Below the pieces are notes generated by a model. The model saw only the letters and a program-made list of their open reading frames with translations, was not told the DNA's origin and ran no database searches. Positions 9,831 to 18,173 of a stretch of 39,104 nt of DNA are shown in pieces. A program made the translations under genes and the position numbers. The DNA is from Paraburkholderia sp. (GTDB taxonomy: Bacteria; Pseudomonadota; Gammaproteobacteria; Burkholderiales; Burkholderiaceae). The first letter of the stretch is position 1. Each line of letters starts with the position of its first letter. Where the stretch lies: assembly GCF_024281035.1 (NCBI RefSeq), contig NZ_JAMXLH010000031.1:1-39104 (forward strand), in the 5' to 3' direction.

Positions 9831-10604
9831 TCAGAGCGCCACCCAGTCGAACCCCTCGTCCTGCGACGCCACGCCTATTTCAGTCGCCGAGTTGCCCAGT
9901 ACGCCGTCCATCGCCGCACGCGCCAGTTCGGGCGTGTTGTTTTGCTGACTCAAATGGGCGGCGACGAGGTAGCGCAGCTTCGAGCGGTCGAGTCCGGCCA
10001 GAATCCCGGCCGCCGCCTCGTTGTTCAGGTGCCCGTGCGAGCCGCCGATGCGCGCCTTCAGCGACGGCGGATAGCGGCTCGCCGCGAGCAGCGCGACATC
10101 GTGGTTGCATTCGAGGACGAGCGCATCGCAGCCCCCGAGCACCGCGCCGATGTGGGGCGTCGATTCGCCGACGTCGGTCAGCACGCCGAGCCGGCTCGCC
10201 CCGTCGTTGAAGACAAACTGCAGCGGCTCGCGCGCATCGTGCGGGACCGTATAAGGCAAGACGCCCACAGCGCCGATTTCGACCGTTTCGTCGCTCCACA
10301 GGACGTGCAGCTCGACGCCCGCGGTGTCCGCGCCAACGGCCTGCGCCGTGCCCCAGCTCGTGTAGAGCGGGATCGACCAGCGGCGCGCGAGCGTGAGCGC
10401 GCTGCCGATATGGTCGCTGTGTTCGTGGGTGATGAGGATGGCGTGGAGCGTGTCGGCGGCCAGGCCCGCTCGCGCGAGCCGCCGCTCGACTTCCTTCGCC
10501 GAGAAACCGCAGTCGAGCAGCACGCGCGTGGGGCGCGCGCCGCCGCCTGCTTCTACGACCAGCGCGTTGCCCTCGCTCCCGCTGCCGAGGCTTGCAAAGC
10601 GCAC
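9831..10604 (-). CDS. MBL-fold metallo-hydrolase (WalJ/YycJ-like)
   Basis: This 257-residue protein is a compact metallo-beta-lactamase-fold hydrolase. The metal site THEHSDH is at residues 59-65, with further ligands likely in SHGHLNNEAA and the AAHLSQQNN segment. The opening LGSGSEGNALVVEAG resembles the WalJ/YycJ group, reported to act on nucleic acids in Firmicutes; the substrate in this lineage is not known to me. The start is GTG, 10 bp after the bamC stop, with no clear ribosome binding site, so translation may be coupled to bamC. It is the last gene of the minus-strand run and ends at a bidirectional terminator. Confidence 0.85.
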   Translation of the reverse strand: MRFASLGSGSEGNALVVEAGGGARPTRVLLDCGFSAKEVERRLARAGLAADTLHAILITHEHSDHIGSALTLARRWSIPLYTSWGTAQAVGADTAGVELHVLWSDETVEIGAVGVLPYTVPHDAREPLQFVFNDGASRLGVLTDVGESTPHIGAVLGGCDALVLECNHDVALLAASRYPPSLKARIGGSHGHLNNEAAAGILAGLDRSKLRYLVAAHLSQQNNTPELARAAMDGVLGNSATEIGVASQDEGFDWVAL

Positions 10605-10614
10605 GGCGATTGCG

Positions 10615-11757
10615 TCAGTTGAGCTGCGCGTGCAGCGCCGTCACGATGCGCTGCGCTTGCGACGACGTGTCCACCTGACCGTTCTGGTCGAGCACGGCGA
10701 TCTGCGTTTGCACATCGCTCTTGGCGCGAACGGCGATCAGGAACTCCGGCTCCTGATTCTTCGCAGCCGACTTCGGGCTGTAGAACAGCTTGCCGAGCAG
10801 ACCGTCGCCCTTCAGTTCCTGCATCGAATCGGCGTAGCGGACGTAGTAGATGCCCTTCGCGCGGTCGCGGTTGTCGACCGTGAAGTTGGTGCGATCGAGC
10901 GCGAGGCCGACGCGCAGCCATGCGCGGTCGAACGACTCGGGCAGATCGAGCGTGGCGCCGCCCGCCGCGTTGTCGATCTTCGCGACAACCGTCGACGTGC
11001 GCGCGTCCGTCAGCAATTGCTTCGACTGTGCGTCGGTGAGGCCGAATTTCTGCATCAGCTTCGAGAGGAACAGCGCTTCGAGAGCGGGATCGCGCGGACG
11101 CTCGACCCACTTCGACCCCGTCTTCTCCTGACCCGTCAGCATTTCTTCCATCGCGGAATGCGTGATGGAGATGTCGGTCTGGCCGTCGGCGCCGCGCGTC
11201 ACGAGCGTGCGGAAGCGGTCACGCGTGCCCGACGAATACGCGAAGTCGATGACGCGGCCGATCGTGCGGCGGAACCAGTCGTCCGGAATGTTCGCGCGGT
11301 TTTCCGCCCAGCCGGTCGTCATGATGCCGGTGGCCGACGAGTCGGTCGCCAGCGCGAAGCCGTTTTCCTGCCAGAAGGTCTGCAGGATCGGCCAGACGTC
11401 GTCCGGCGTGCGGCCGTCGATCACCAGCCAGCGGCGGTCGCCGTCGCGCTCGATATGCATGCCGAGCGGATCCTGCGCGGTCGGCGTGCCGAGCGTGGCG
11501 TTGCCCGCGCTCGTCACCGTGCCCTTCGGCGCATTGCCGAGCGCCATCTGCGGCGGCGGCGCGACGTACTTCTGGTCGGTCGGCGCCGACGACAAATCCT
11601 GAGGCACGGTGAGCGGCGGCGCGCTCGGCGTGTCCTTGTAGTTGACGCGATCCGTTGCGAGCACGTCGTTCAGCGACTCGCAGCCTGCGAGCGAACCAAT
11701 AGCCAGCGCCAGCACCGCCATCCGGGTGGCGTGAAGGGAGAGAGCGGAACGTTTCAT
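10615..11757 (-). CDS. bamC: Outer membrane protein assembly lipoprotein BamC
   Basis: The 380-residue protein starts with a lipoprotein signal (MKRSALSLHATR, hydrophobic stretch, LAGC lipobox, Cys26). The unstructured segment that follows, rich in Pro (YKDTPSAPPLTVPQDLSS), resembles the part of BamC that binds BamD. Two repeated globular domains follow, the second ending in QAQRIVTALHAQLN. BamC (NlpB) is an accessory part of the Bam complex. AAGG lies about 7 bases before the ATG at 11757, which decides the start; the longer frame has no support. It follows dapA by 120 bp, the same dapA-bamC order as in E. coli. Confidence 0.93.
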   Translation of the reverse strand: MKRSALSLHATRMAVLALAIGSLAGCESLNDVLATDRVNYKDTPSAPPLTVPQDLSSAPTDQKYVAPPPQMALGNAPKGTVTSAGNATLGTPTAQDPLGMHIERDGDRRWLVIDGRTPDDVWPILQTFWQENGFALATDSSATGIMTTGWAENRANIPDDWFRRTIGRVIDFAYSSGTRDRFRTLVTRGADGQTDISITHSAMEEMLTGQEKTGSKWVERPRDPALEALFLSKLMQKFGLTDAQSKQLLTDARTSTVVAKIDNAAGGATLDLPESFDRAWLRVGLALDRTNFTVDNRDRAKGIYYVRYADSMQELKGDGLLGKLFYSPKSAAKNQEPEFLIAVRAKSDVQTQIAVLDQNGQVDTSSQAQRIVTALHAQLN

Positions 11758-11877
11758 GGAGACCTTCGTGATACTGGTGCGCAAAGCCGGGATCTGTCGT
11801 GGATACGGGCGGTGGCGGCGTCGGTTAATAATCGGGCTCTTGGTCGGGCTCTTTAATCGGGCTCGTGCGCCGGCGAA

Positions 11878-12783
11878 TCAGCCGATCAGGCCGGCTTCGC
11901 GCAACGCCGTGCGCACCACGTCGTGGTAGCGGGCGTCGAGCGGCGTAAGCGGCAGGCGAATGCCGCCTTCGATGCGGCCGAGTTCCTGCAGCGCCCACTT
12001 CACCGGAATCGGGTTCGATTCGATGAACAGGTTCTTGTGCAGCGACAAAAGCTTCAGATGGATCGCACGCGCGGTCTTCACATCGCCTTCGATCGCTGCC
12101 TTGCACAGGTCGCTCATCTGGCGCGGCGCAACGTTCGCGGTCACCGAAATATTGCCGTGGCCGCCGAGCAGCATCAGTGCGATCGCCGTGGGATCGTCGC
12201 CGCTGAAAATCCGGAAACCCTCGGGCGCGTGCTTGATGAGGTGCGCGGCGCGGTCGATGTTGCCCGTCGCTTCCTTCACGCCCACGATGCCCGGCACCTG
12301 CGCGAGGCGCAGGATCGTCTCGTTCGACATGTCCGCGACGGTGCGGCCCGGCACGTTGTACAGCACGACCGGCAGATCGACCGTCTCGGCGATCTTCGAG
12401 AAGTGGCGGTACATGCCTTCCTGGGTCGGCTTGTTGTAATACGGCACGACCTGGAGCGAGGCCTGCGCGCCGACCGACTTGGCCTGGCGAGTCAGCTCGA
12501 TTGCTTCGGCGGTGGAATTGCCGCCCGAGCCCGCGATGATCGGCAGGCGGCCGGCGGCATGCTCGACCGCCGTCTTGACCATCAGGATGTGCTCTTCGAC
12601 GTCGAGCGTGGCGGACTCCCCGCTCGTGCCGACGACGACGAGGGCATCCGTCCCCTCTTCGACATGCCAGTCGATCAGTTTGCGGAACGCCGGCAGGTCG
12701 AGACTGCCGTCCTCGTGCATGGGGGTGACGATCGCGGGGATACTGCCGCGCAACGTGATGCCGTCCTGGGTGCCGTTAGCCAT
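11878..12783 (-). CDS. dapA: 4-hydroxy-tetrahydrodipicolinate synthase
   Basis: DapA condenses pyruvate with aspartate semialdehyde, the first committed step to lysine and diaminopimelate. The 301-residue TIM barrel has the Schiff-base lysine Lys170 in [11 protein letters not shown], the catalytic Tyr142 in LYNVPGRT and the [11 protein letters not shown] substrate loop at about 50-60. A TACAAT hexamer at 12816-12821 on the minus strand could be a -10 box about 32 nt before the start, allowing expression apart from the upstream methyltransferase gene. bamC follows. Confidence 0.97.
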   Translation of the reverse strand: MANGTQDGITLRGSIPAIVTPMHEDGSLDLPAFRKLIDWHVEEGTDALVVVGTSGESATLDVEEHILMVKTAVEHAAGRLPIIAGSGGNSTAEAIELTRQAKSVGAQASLQVVPYYNKPTQEGMYRHFSKIAETVDLPVVLYNVPGRTVADMSNETILRLAQVPGIVGVKEATGNIDRAAHLIKHAPEGFRIFSGDDPTAIALMLLGGHGNISVTANVAPRQMSDLCKAAIEGDVKTARAIHLKLLSLHKNLFIESNPIPVKWALQELGRIEGGIRLPLTPLDARYHDVVRTALREAGLIG

Positions 12784-12826
12784 GAAACGTCGAAAAATGA
12801 GTACGTTAAATTGCGATTGTAGCGGA

Positions 12827-13462
12827 TTAGCCGGTCAGATCGTACCGCAGTGCGGGAAGTACCTGAGCCGCACCTCTACTACCGGCCGTTACAGCCGGGT
12901 TGGTCCCATCCGTCTCGCGCACCGCGCAGATGCGCTGGATGAACGCCTCGCGCGGCTCGGCGAGAAAGCCGTCCTGATAGGCGATCACCCGCAGCGCGGG
13001 CGTGCAGACCGCCAGCAGTTCGCCCGGCGCGAGCAGGAAAGCGGGATTCGACGGCTTGCCGACAGTCTCGTTGCCTTGCGCGAAGGTTTCGTAGATCAGC
13101 ACGCCGCCTGGCGCCAATGCGTCGATTAAACGCGGCATGAGCGGCCGGTGCAGATAGTGGGTCACGACCACCGCCGCAAATTGCCGCTCCGGCGCGAGCG
13201 GCCAGGGCGCGCCTTCGAGGTCGCATTCGAGCGTCTCGATTTCCGCCACGCCGGCCATCGTCGACAGTGCGGCGGCGTCGCGATCGAGCGCCAATACCGG
13301 GTGGCCGCGTTGCGCGAAGAACCGGGCGTTGCGCCCCATCCCCGACGCCACCTCAAGCACCGCCTGCCCCGGCGCAACGAGGTGCGCCCACTGGCGCACC
13401 CAGCGCGACGGCTCGGCAAGCGCGCCGTGCGGCGCGCCAGCAGCGGATGCGGACGTCGTCAC
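12827..13462 (-). CDS. Class I SAM-dependent methyltransferase, unknown substrate
   Basis: From a GTG at 13462 the protein is 211 residues. The SAM-binding motif I reads [16 protein letters not shown], followed by an acidic residue in [10 protein letters not shown], and the later VVVTHYLHR and [14 protein letters not shown] blocks are typical of Rossmann-fold methyltransferases. The frame stays open upstream into trpS, but that part only shadows trpS, and GTG 10 nt after the trpS stop is the natural start. The close spacing suggests cotranscription with trpS and the M50 protease gene. The substrate cannot be inferred; small-molecule and nucleic-acid methylases both fit. Confidence 0.82.
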   Translation of the reverse strand: MTTSASAAGAPHGALAEPSRWVRQWAHLVAPGQAVLEVASGMGRNARFFAQRGHPVLALDRDAAALSTMAGVAEIETLECDLEGAPWPLAPERQFAAVVVTHYLHRPLMPRLIDALAPGGVLIYETFAQGNETVGKPSNPAFLLAPGELLAVCTPALRVIAYQDGFLAEPREAFIQRICAVRETDGTNPAVTAGSRGAAQVLPALRYDLTG

Positions 13463-13472
13463 GCGAGCGCCA

Positions 13473-14675
13473 TCAGTTGTACGAGAGGCCCATCGCCTCG
13501 CGCACGTCGCGCATGGCCTCGTTCGCGAACTTGCGCGCCTTGTCGCAGCCATCGGCGACGATTGCACGCAGGAGCGACGGGTCGTCCATGTACTTCTGCG
13601 CGCGCTCCAGCATCGGCTGCTGCTCGCGCAGGATGCCGTCGATCACGGGCTGCTTGCATTCGAGGCAGCCAATCCCCGCCGAACGGCAACCCTTTTGCAC
13701 CCAGTCGTGCGTCGCTTCGTCCGTGTAGACCTGGTGCAGCTGCCACACCGGGCACTTGTCCGGATCGCCCGGATCGGTGCGGCGCACGCGCGCCGGGTCG
13801 GTCGGCATGGTGCGGACTTTCTTCGTGATCGACTCGGCGTCTTCGCGCAGGCCGATCGTATTGCCGTACGACTTCGACATCTTCTGGCCGTCGAGGCCCG
13901 GCATGCGCGACGCTTCCGTGAGCAGCACCTGCGGCTCCGGCAGAATGATCTTGCGCGAACCTTCGAGGTAGCCGAACAGGCGTTCGCGGTCGCTCATCGA
14001 CAGGCTCTGCGACTCCGACAACATCGCGCGCGCCTGTTCGAGCGCCTCTTCATCGCCCTCCTGCTGATACGCGTTGCGCAGCTCGTGGTAGAGCTTCGAG
14101 CGCTTGCCGCCGAGCTTCTTCGCGGCTTCGTTCGCCTTGTCCTCGAAGCCGGGCTCGCGGCCGTACATGTAGTTGAAGCGGCGCGCCATTTCGCGCGCCA
14201 TCTCGACGTGCGGCACCTGGTCCTCGCCCACCGGCACGAGCGACGCGCGGTACAGCAGGATGTCGGCGGCCATGAGCACCGGATAGCCGAGGAAGCCGTA
14301 GGTGCCGAGATCCTTGTCGCGCAGCTTCTCGATCTGCTCCTTGTAGGTCGGCACACGCTCGAGCCAGGACAGCGGCGTGCTCATGCCGAGCAGCAGCGCC
14401 AGTTCGGCGTGCTCGGGCACGCGGCTCTGGATGAACAGCGTTGCCTGGTTCGGATCGATGCCGGACGCCAGCCAGTCGATCAGCACGTCCCAGACGTTTT
14501 TCTCGATGACCTCGGGCGTTTCGTAGTGCGTCGTGAGCGCATGCCAGTCGACCACGCAGAAAAAGCACGGGTACTCGGACTGCAGCCGCACCCAGTTTTT
14601 CAGCACGCCGTGATAGTGGCCGAGGTGCAGCGACCCGGTGGGCCGCATGCCGGAGAAGATACGGTCAGGGAACAT
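13473..14675 (-). CDS. trpS: Tryptophanyl-tRNA synthetase with putative Fe-S motif
   Basis: TrpS charges tRNA-Trp. The 400-residue protein has the class I signatures HLGH (17-20) and KMSKS (265-269). It is longer than the roughly 330-residue E. coli type because of a charged insertion at about 175-245. After KMSKS comes Cys308-x21-Cys330-x6-Cys337-x2-Cys340, very close to the C-x22-C-x6-C-x2-C set that holds a [4Fe-4S] cluster in Thermotoga maritima TrpRS, and at the same distance from KMSKS. The start is 4 nt after the M50 protease stop, and the methyltransferase gene follows after 10 nt. Confidence 0.96.
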   Translation of the reverse strand: MFPDRIFSGMRPTGSLHLGHYHGVLKNWVRLQSEYPCFFCVVDWHALTTHYETPEVIEKNVWDVLIDWLASGIDPNQATLFIQSRVPEHAELALLLGMSTPLSWLERVPTYKEQIEKLRDKDLGTYGFLGYPVLMAADILLYRASLVPVGEDQVPHVEMAREMARRFNYMYGREPGFEDKANEAAKKLGGKRSKLYHELRNAYQQEGDEEALEQARAMLSESQSLSMSDRERLFGYLEGSRKIILPEPQVLLTEASRMPGLDGQKMSKSYGNTIGLREDAESITKKVRTMPTDPARVRRTDPGDPDKCPVWQLHQVYTDEATHDWVQKGCRSAGIGCLECKQPVIDGILREQQPMLERAQKYMDDPSLLRAIVADGCDKARKFANEAMRDVREAMGLSYN

Positions 14676-14679
14676 GATG

Positions 14680-15345
14680 TTATGAAAAGAGCGACATAAG
14701 TGGAGTAAGGATGACCGTGACCACGTCGTAGCCGAAGCTCACGAGCGGACGCAGCCAGAATCGTGTGAATACGCCGGTCACGAGCAGCGCCATCACGATG
14801 ATGAAACCATAGGGCTCGAGCCGCGAGAGCGCAATGCTCGCGCGCGTCGGCAAAAGTGCCGCGAGAACGCGGCCGCCGTCGAGCGGCGGCAGCGGAAAGA
14901 GGTTGAGCACGCCGAGCACGAGATTCACGCCGACGCCGGCCTGCGCCATGCGCGTGAAGAACGGCTCGTCGATGCCGAGCGCCAGCAGCGCGACACTGAC
15001 GACTCCCCACACGAGCGCCTGGACGAAGTTGCAGCCCGGTCCGGCCGCCGCGACCCAGAGCGTGCCCCAGCGCGGATTGCGCAGATTGCCGAACGAAATC
15101 GGCACGGGCTTGGCGTAGCCGAACACAAACGCGCCGCTCGTGAGGAAATAGAGGATCAGCGGCATCGCGATCGTTCCGACCGGATCGATATGGCGCATCG
15201 GATTGAGCGAGACGCGGCCCAGGACATACGCCGTGTTGTCGCCGAGCGCGCGCGCGACATAGCCGTGCGCGGCCTCGTGCAGCGTGATGGCGAAGATGAC
15301 CGGAAGGGCGTAGACGGCGATCGTCTGTATCAGTGAAGCATCCAT
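14680..15345 (-). CDS. Site-2 protease family (M50) membrane metalloprotease
   Basis: The 221-residue protein is a small integral membrane protease. The zinc motif HEAAH is at residues 23-27 inside the first membrane segment, and the third-ligand motif LDGG (155-158) follows FPLPPL; about five or six membrane segments are visible. There is no PDZ domain, unlike RseP, so it belongs to the compact FwdE/YdhL-type M50 group whose substrates are unknown. The start at 15345 has no ribosome binding site, but a TACAAT box ends only 8 nt before it. The gene lies directly before trpS. Confidence 0.88.
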   Translation of the reverse strand: MDASLIQTIAVYALPVIFAITLHEAAHGYVARALGDNTAYVLGRVSLNPMRHIDPVGTIAMPLILYFLTSGAFVFGYAKPVPISFGNLRNPRWGTLWVAAAGPGCNFVQALVWGVVSVALLALGIDEPFFTRMAQAGVGVNLVLGVLNLFPLPPLDGGRVLAALLPTRASIALSRLEPYGFIIVMALLVTGVFTRFWLRPLVSFGYDVVTVILTPLMSLFS

Positions 15346-15353
15346 GGCACGGT

Positions 15354-15359
15354 ATTGTA
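15354..15359 (-). promoter_or_regulatory. Possible -10 box giving a near-leaderless transcript of the M50 gene
   Basis: TACAAT on the minus strand is separated by 8 nt from the ATG at 15345. If used, transcription would start almost at the start codon, which would agree with the missing ribosome binding site. No clear -35 box is visible, so this remains weak. Confidence 0.3.
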
Positions 15360-15470
15360 TCAATGCCCAGGCGCGCGGCCCGGGCGGTCAAGCGATGGCA
15401 AGCGATCGCGAAAGTGGCGAGTGGCTGCGCGTGGTGGCCGAATGGTCGCGAATGGTGACGATTGGGCGCC

Positions 15471-16106
15471 TCATGCCTCCTGTTCGAGGCCGAACGGCGC
15501 GAGGCTGCCGCGCCCCGCGCGCACGAGCACCGGCTCGCGGCCCGTGAGATCGATGACCGTCGAAGGCTCGCACGGGCACGCACCGCCGTCGATCACCAGA
15601 TCGAGCTGTTTTTCAAGCCGCTCGCGGATCTCCTCGGGTTCGTTGAGCGGCTCGGTGTCGGGCGGCAGGATCAGCGTCGTCGCGAGCAGAGGCTCGCCCA
15701 GCTCTTCGAGAATCCCGAGCGGAATCGCATGGCCCGGCACGCGCAGCCCGATCGTCTTGCGTGACGGATGCGAAAGCCGCCGCGGCACTTCTTTCGTCGC
15801 CTGCAGCACGAACACGTACGGTCCCGGCGTCACCGACTTGATGAGCCGGTATTGCTGGTTGTCCACCATCGCAAAATTCGCCAGCTCGGACAGGTCCCGC
15901 ACCATCAGCGAGAGCAGCGCCCGCTCGTCCAGCCCGCGAATCCGGCGCAGACGCTCGGCGGCGTGCTTGTCGTCGATCCGGGCGGCCAGCGCGTAGCTCG
16001 AATCGGTGGGCAGCGCGATCAGGCCACCCTCGCGGACGATCTGCGCGGCCTGCTTGAGCAGGCGCGGCTGGGGATTATCGGGGTGAAGCCGAAAATACTG
16101 GGACAT
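15471..16106 (-). CDS. yciO: YciO-like Sua5/YrdC family protein
   Basis: The 211-residue protein has the YrdC fold associated with L-threonylcarbamoyladenylate formation. The opening MSQYFRLHPDNPQPR and the segment LIALPTDSSYAL match YciO rather than TsaC, and the later TPGPYVFVLQAT and RKTIGLRVPGH blocks are typical of the superfamily. YciO is related to the TsaC/Sua5 enzymes of t6A37 tRNA modification, but its own role is less clear. It lies between the PHP phosphoesterase gene and the M50 gene, as yciO and yciV (rnm) neighbours do in E. coli. Confidence 0.88.
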   Translation of the reverse strand: MSQYFRLHPDNPQPRLLKQAAQIVREGGLIALPTDSSYALAARIDDKHAAERLRRIRGLDERALLSLMVRDLSELANFAMVDNQQYRLIKSVTPGPYVFVLQATKEVPRRLSHPSRKTIGLRVPGHAIPLGILEELGEPLLATTLILPPDTEPLNEPEEIRERLEKQLDLVIDGGACPCEPSTVIDLTGREPVLVRAGRGSLAPFGLEQEA

Positions 16107-16248
16107 GGGCTCGATCAGCTATCAGGGGACAAAACGTCGAAGCGGCGCCGACGTATCGTATAACACTGCGCGTACGACACTCCGCTATGACACCGCGGTG
16201 CGTTCCGGTGCGACGGTGGGCCAGGGTTGCGGGCCGCGCGAGCGCGGC

Positions 16249-17079
16249 CTACAGCCATCGTTCCCAGACTGGCTTGAGATCGGAGGGAAGCGGCGGCAGG
16301 CTGCCGGGCGCGATCGAATCGGGTCCGGGCGCATGGAAGTCCGAACCGCGCGACGCCTCGAAGCCGAAACGGCGCGCGACGGCGGCGTACTCGGCGTATT
16401 GATCCGGCGTGTGGCTGCCGGTGACGACCTCGATGGCCTTGCCGCCCCGGTCGATGAACTCGCCGAAGAACGTGTCGAATTCCAGCGGCGTGTAGAGGTA
16501 GCGGCCCGGATGCGCAACGACGGCCTCGCCGCCCGCGGCCTTGATCCACGACACGGCGTCGCCGAGCTTCGCCCAGCGGTGCCCGATATAGCCGGGCTTG
16601 CCCTCGCCGAGCCAGCGCGAAAACGCATCCTGGGTATTCTTCGCGCGGCCCGACTCGACGAGAAAACGTGCGAAGTGGGTGCGCGAGATCAGATCGGGAT
16701 TGGAGACGTAGTGCAGCGCGCCCTCATAGGCGTCGGCGATGCCGAGTTCGCCGAGCCGCTCGCCGATCGCAACCGCGCGCGCGGCGCGGCCGTTGCGCGT
16801 TTGCACGAGCCCTTCCACGAGCGCGGGACATTCGGGATCGACGTTCAAACCGACGATGTGCACGGTACGCGACGCCCACGTCACCGAGATCTCGACGCCG
16901 CACAGATAGCGCATGCCGAGCGCCTCGGCGGCGGCGCGCGCCTCGCGCTGGCCGCCGACCTCGTCGTGATCGGTGAGCGCCCACAGCGTTACGCCGCCCG
17001 CCTGCGCCAGCCGCGCGACGGCGGCGGGGGCCATCTGGCCGTCCGAGACGGTGGAGTGACAGTGCAGATCGGCGTTCAT
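16249..17079 (-). CDS. rnm: PHP-domain phosphoesterase, Rnm/YciV-like (RNase AM)
   Basis: The 276-residue protein is a PHP-domain metal-dependent phosphoesterase. The metal-binding motifs are HCHSTVSDG (residues 6-14), TDHDEVGG, CGVEISV, HPGRYLY and SDFHAPG. It matches YciV/TrpH, which removes 5'-phosphorylated nucleotides from 3',5'-bisphosphates and, in E. coli, acts as a 5'-3' exonuclease on short RNAs and in rRNA 5'-end maturation. The ATG at 17079 places the first metal ligand six residues in, as usual; a TAAAAT box at 17106-17111 may be its -10. YciO lies 142 bp downstream on the same strand. Confidence 0.9.
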   Translation of the reverse strand: MNADLHCHSTVSDGQMAPAAVARLAQAGGVTLWALTDHDEVGGQREARAAAEALGMRYLCGVEISVTWASRTVHIVGLNVDPECPALVEGLVQTRNGRAARAVAIGERLGELGIADAYEGALHYVSNPDLISRTHFARFLVESGRAKNTQDAFSRWLGEGKPGYIGHRWAKLGDAVSWIKAAGGEAVVAHPGRYLYTPLEFDTFFGEFIDRGGKAIEVVTGSHTPDQYAEYAAVARRFGFEASRGSDFHAPGPDSIAPGSLPPLPSDLKPVWERWL

Positions 17080-17204
17080 TGCTGGCGTGAAAAAGTCAGA
17101 CGTCGATTTTACTGCAATGCAGTGACGCCGTCCGGGCGCGGCCTTGCCGCCACGCCCCACGTGCCTGCGGTGTCATGGGCAACAAGCCGTGCCCGGTCTC
17201 GCGG

Positions 17205-18089
17205 CTACGCGCAGAACGCCTCGATCAGCCGGGCGATCTGCTCGGGCTGGTCGTGATGGATCATGTGCCCGGCATCGTCGACGATGCGCTCGCGCCAGTC
17301 GGGGAACGCCTCGAATCGCGTCTTGAATTCACCGATCGGCACGGCGCCCGCCAGCCGCGCGAGCGTTTCGGAGTGGGCCGCTTCGACATGCAGCACCTTG
17401 GCGTGCACGTGCGACCAGATCGCCATCACCTCGTCGATGCGGTAAAGAAGCGGGCTGCGCATCTTGTGCGCCGCATCGGCGAGCAACAGGTAGCCGCCTT
17501 CGCCGTCCGGCTTCGACCAGTGCTGCGCGAGAAAGCGCGCGCGCGGTGCGGCGAGCCGAGGATTCGTCTTCACGAGCCGCGCGGCCACTTCGTCGAGCGA
17601 CGCATAGCGGCGCATCGCGGGCGGCTCGCGCAATTCGTCGAGCCATGCGCGCACGCGCCTCGGCGCCTCGGCGGCGGCTGGCGCAGGCATGCCGAATCCT
17701 TCCAGATCGACCACACGGCGCACGCGCTGGGGCCGCACGCCCGCATAAAGACACGCGATGTTCGCGCCCATGCTGTGGCCGACGAGGTTGACCGCGCCCG
17801 TCGGTGCGTAGCGGTCGAGCAGCACGTCCAGATCGGCGAGATAGTCGTAAAACCAGTAGCTGCCGCCGCCCTGCTCCGCGACCGGCCAGTCCGAGAGGCC
17901 GAAGCCGCGCATGTCCGGCGCGATGACCTGCCAGTCGCCGCCCAGCGCATCGACGACGAACTGGAACGACGCCGCGACGTCCATCCAGCCGTGCAGCATG
18001 AAGAGGACGGGCGCGTCGCTCGCGCCCCAGCACCGCACATGCAGCCGGATGCCATTCACTTCAACGAATTCGGATCGGGAAACGTTCAT
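17205..18089 (-). CDS. Alpha/beta-fold hydrolase
   Basis: This 294-residue protein is a classical alpha/beta hydrolase. The oxyanion region is LFMLHGWMD, the nucleophile elbow is GHSMG, and a late histidine in DAGHMIHHDQPEQIA completes the expected Ser-Asp-His triad. The fold covers esterases, lipases, haloperoxidases and C-C hydrolases; nothing here tells the substrate. A perfect TATAAT lies at 18132-18137 on the minus strand, 42 nt before the start, so it may have its own promoter apart from the DUF455 gene upstream. No ribosome binding site is obvious. Confidence 0.85.
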   Translation of the reverse strand: MNVSRSEFVEVNGIRLHVRCWGASDAPVLFMLHGWMDVAASFQFVVDALGGDWQVIAPDMRGFGLSDWPVAEQGGGSYWFYDYLADLDVLLDRYAPTGAVNLVGHSMGANIACLYAGVRPQRVRRVVDLEGFGMPAPAAAEAPRRVRAWLDELREPPAMRRYASLDEVAARLVKTNPRLAAPRARFLAQHWSKPDGEGGYLLLADAAHKMRSPLLYRIDEVMAIWSHVHAKVLHVEAAHSETLARLAGAVPIGEFKTRFEAFPDWRERIVDDAGHMIHHDQPEQIARLIEAFCA

Positions 18090-18131
18090 GCGCGCAGGTG
18101 GAAAGCACAAGTGGAAAAGAATGATCGTTCG

Positions 18132-18137
18132 ATTATA
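18132..18137 (-). promoter_or_regulatory. Candidate -10 box for the alpha/beta hydrolase gene at 17205-18089
   Basis: A consensus TATAAT (minus strand) within an AT-rich pocket lies between the DUF455 stop at 18174 and the hydrolase start at 18089. The -35 region is not recognisable. Confidence 0.35.
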
Positions 18138-18173
18138 TCGACAGATGCTGACCCGCATCTGACCGCACCCTTA

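Noticed and set aside
13463..13567. A longer N-terminus of the methyltransferase overlapping trpS
   Set aside because: The added 35 residues are Arg/Ser-rich and only reflect the trpS coding sequence in another frame; GTG just after the trpS stop is the natural start.
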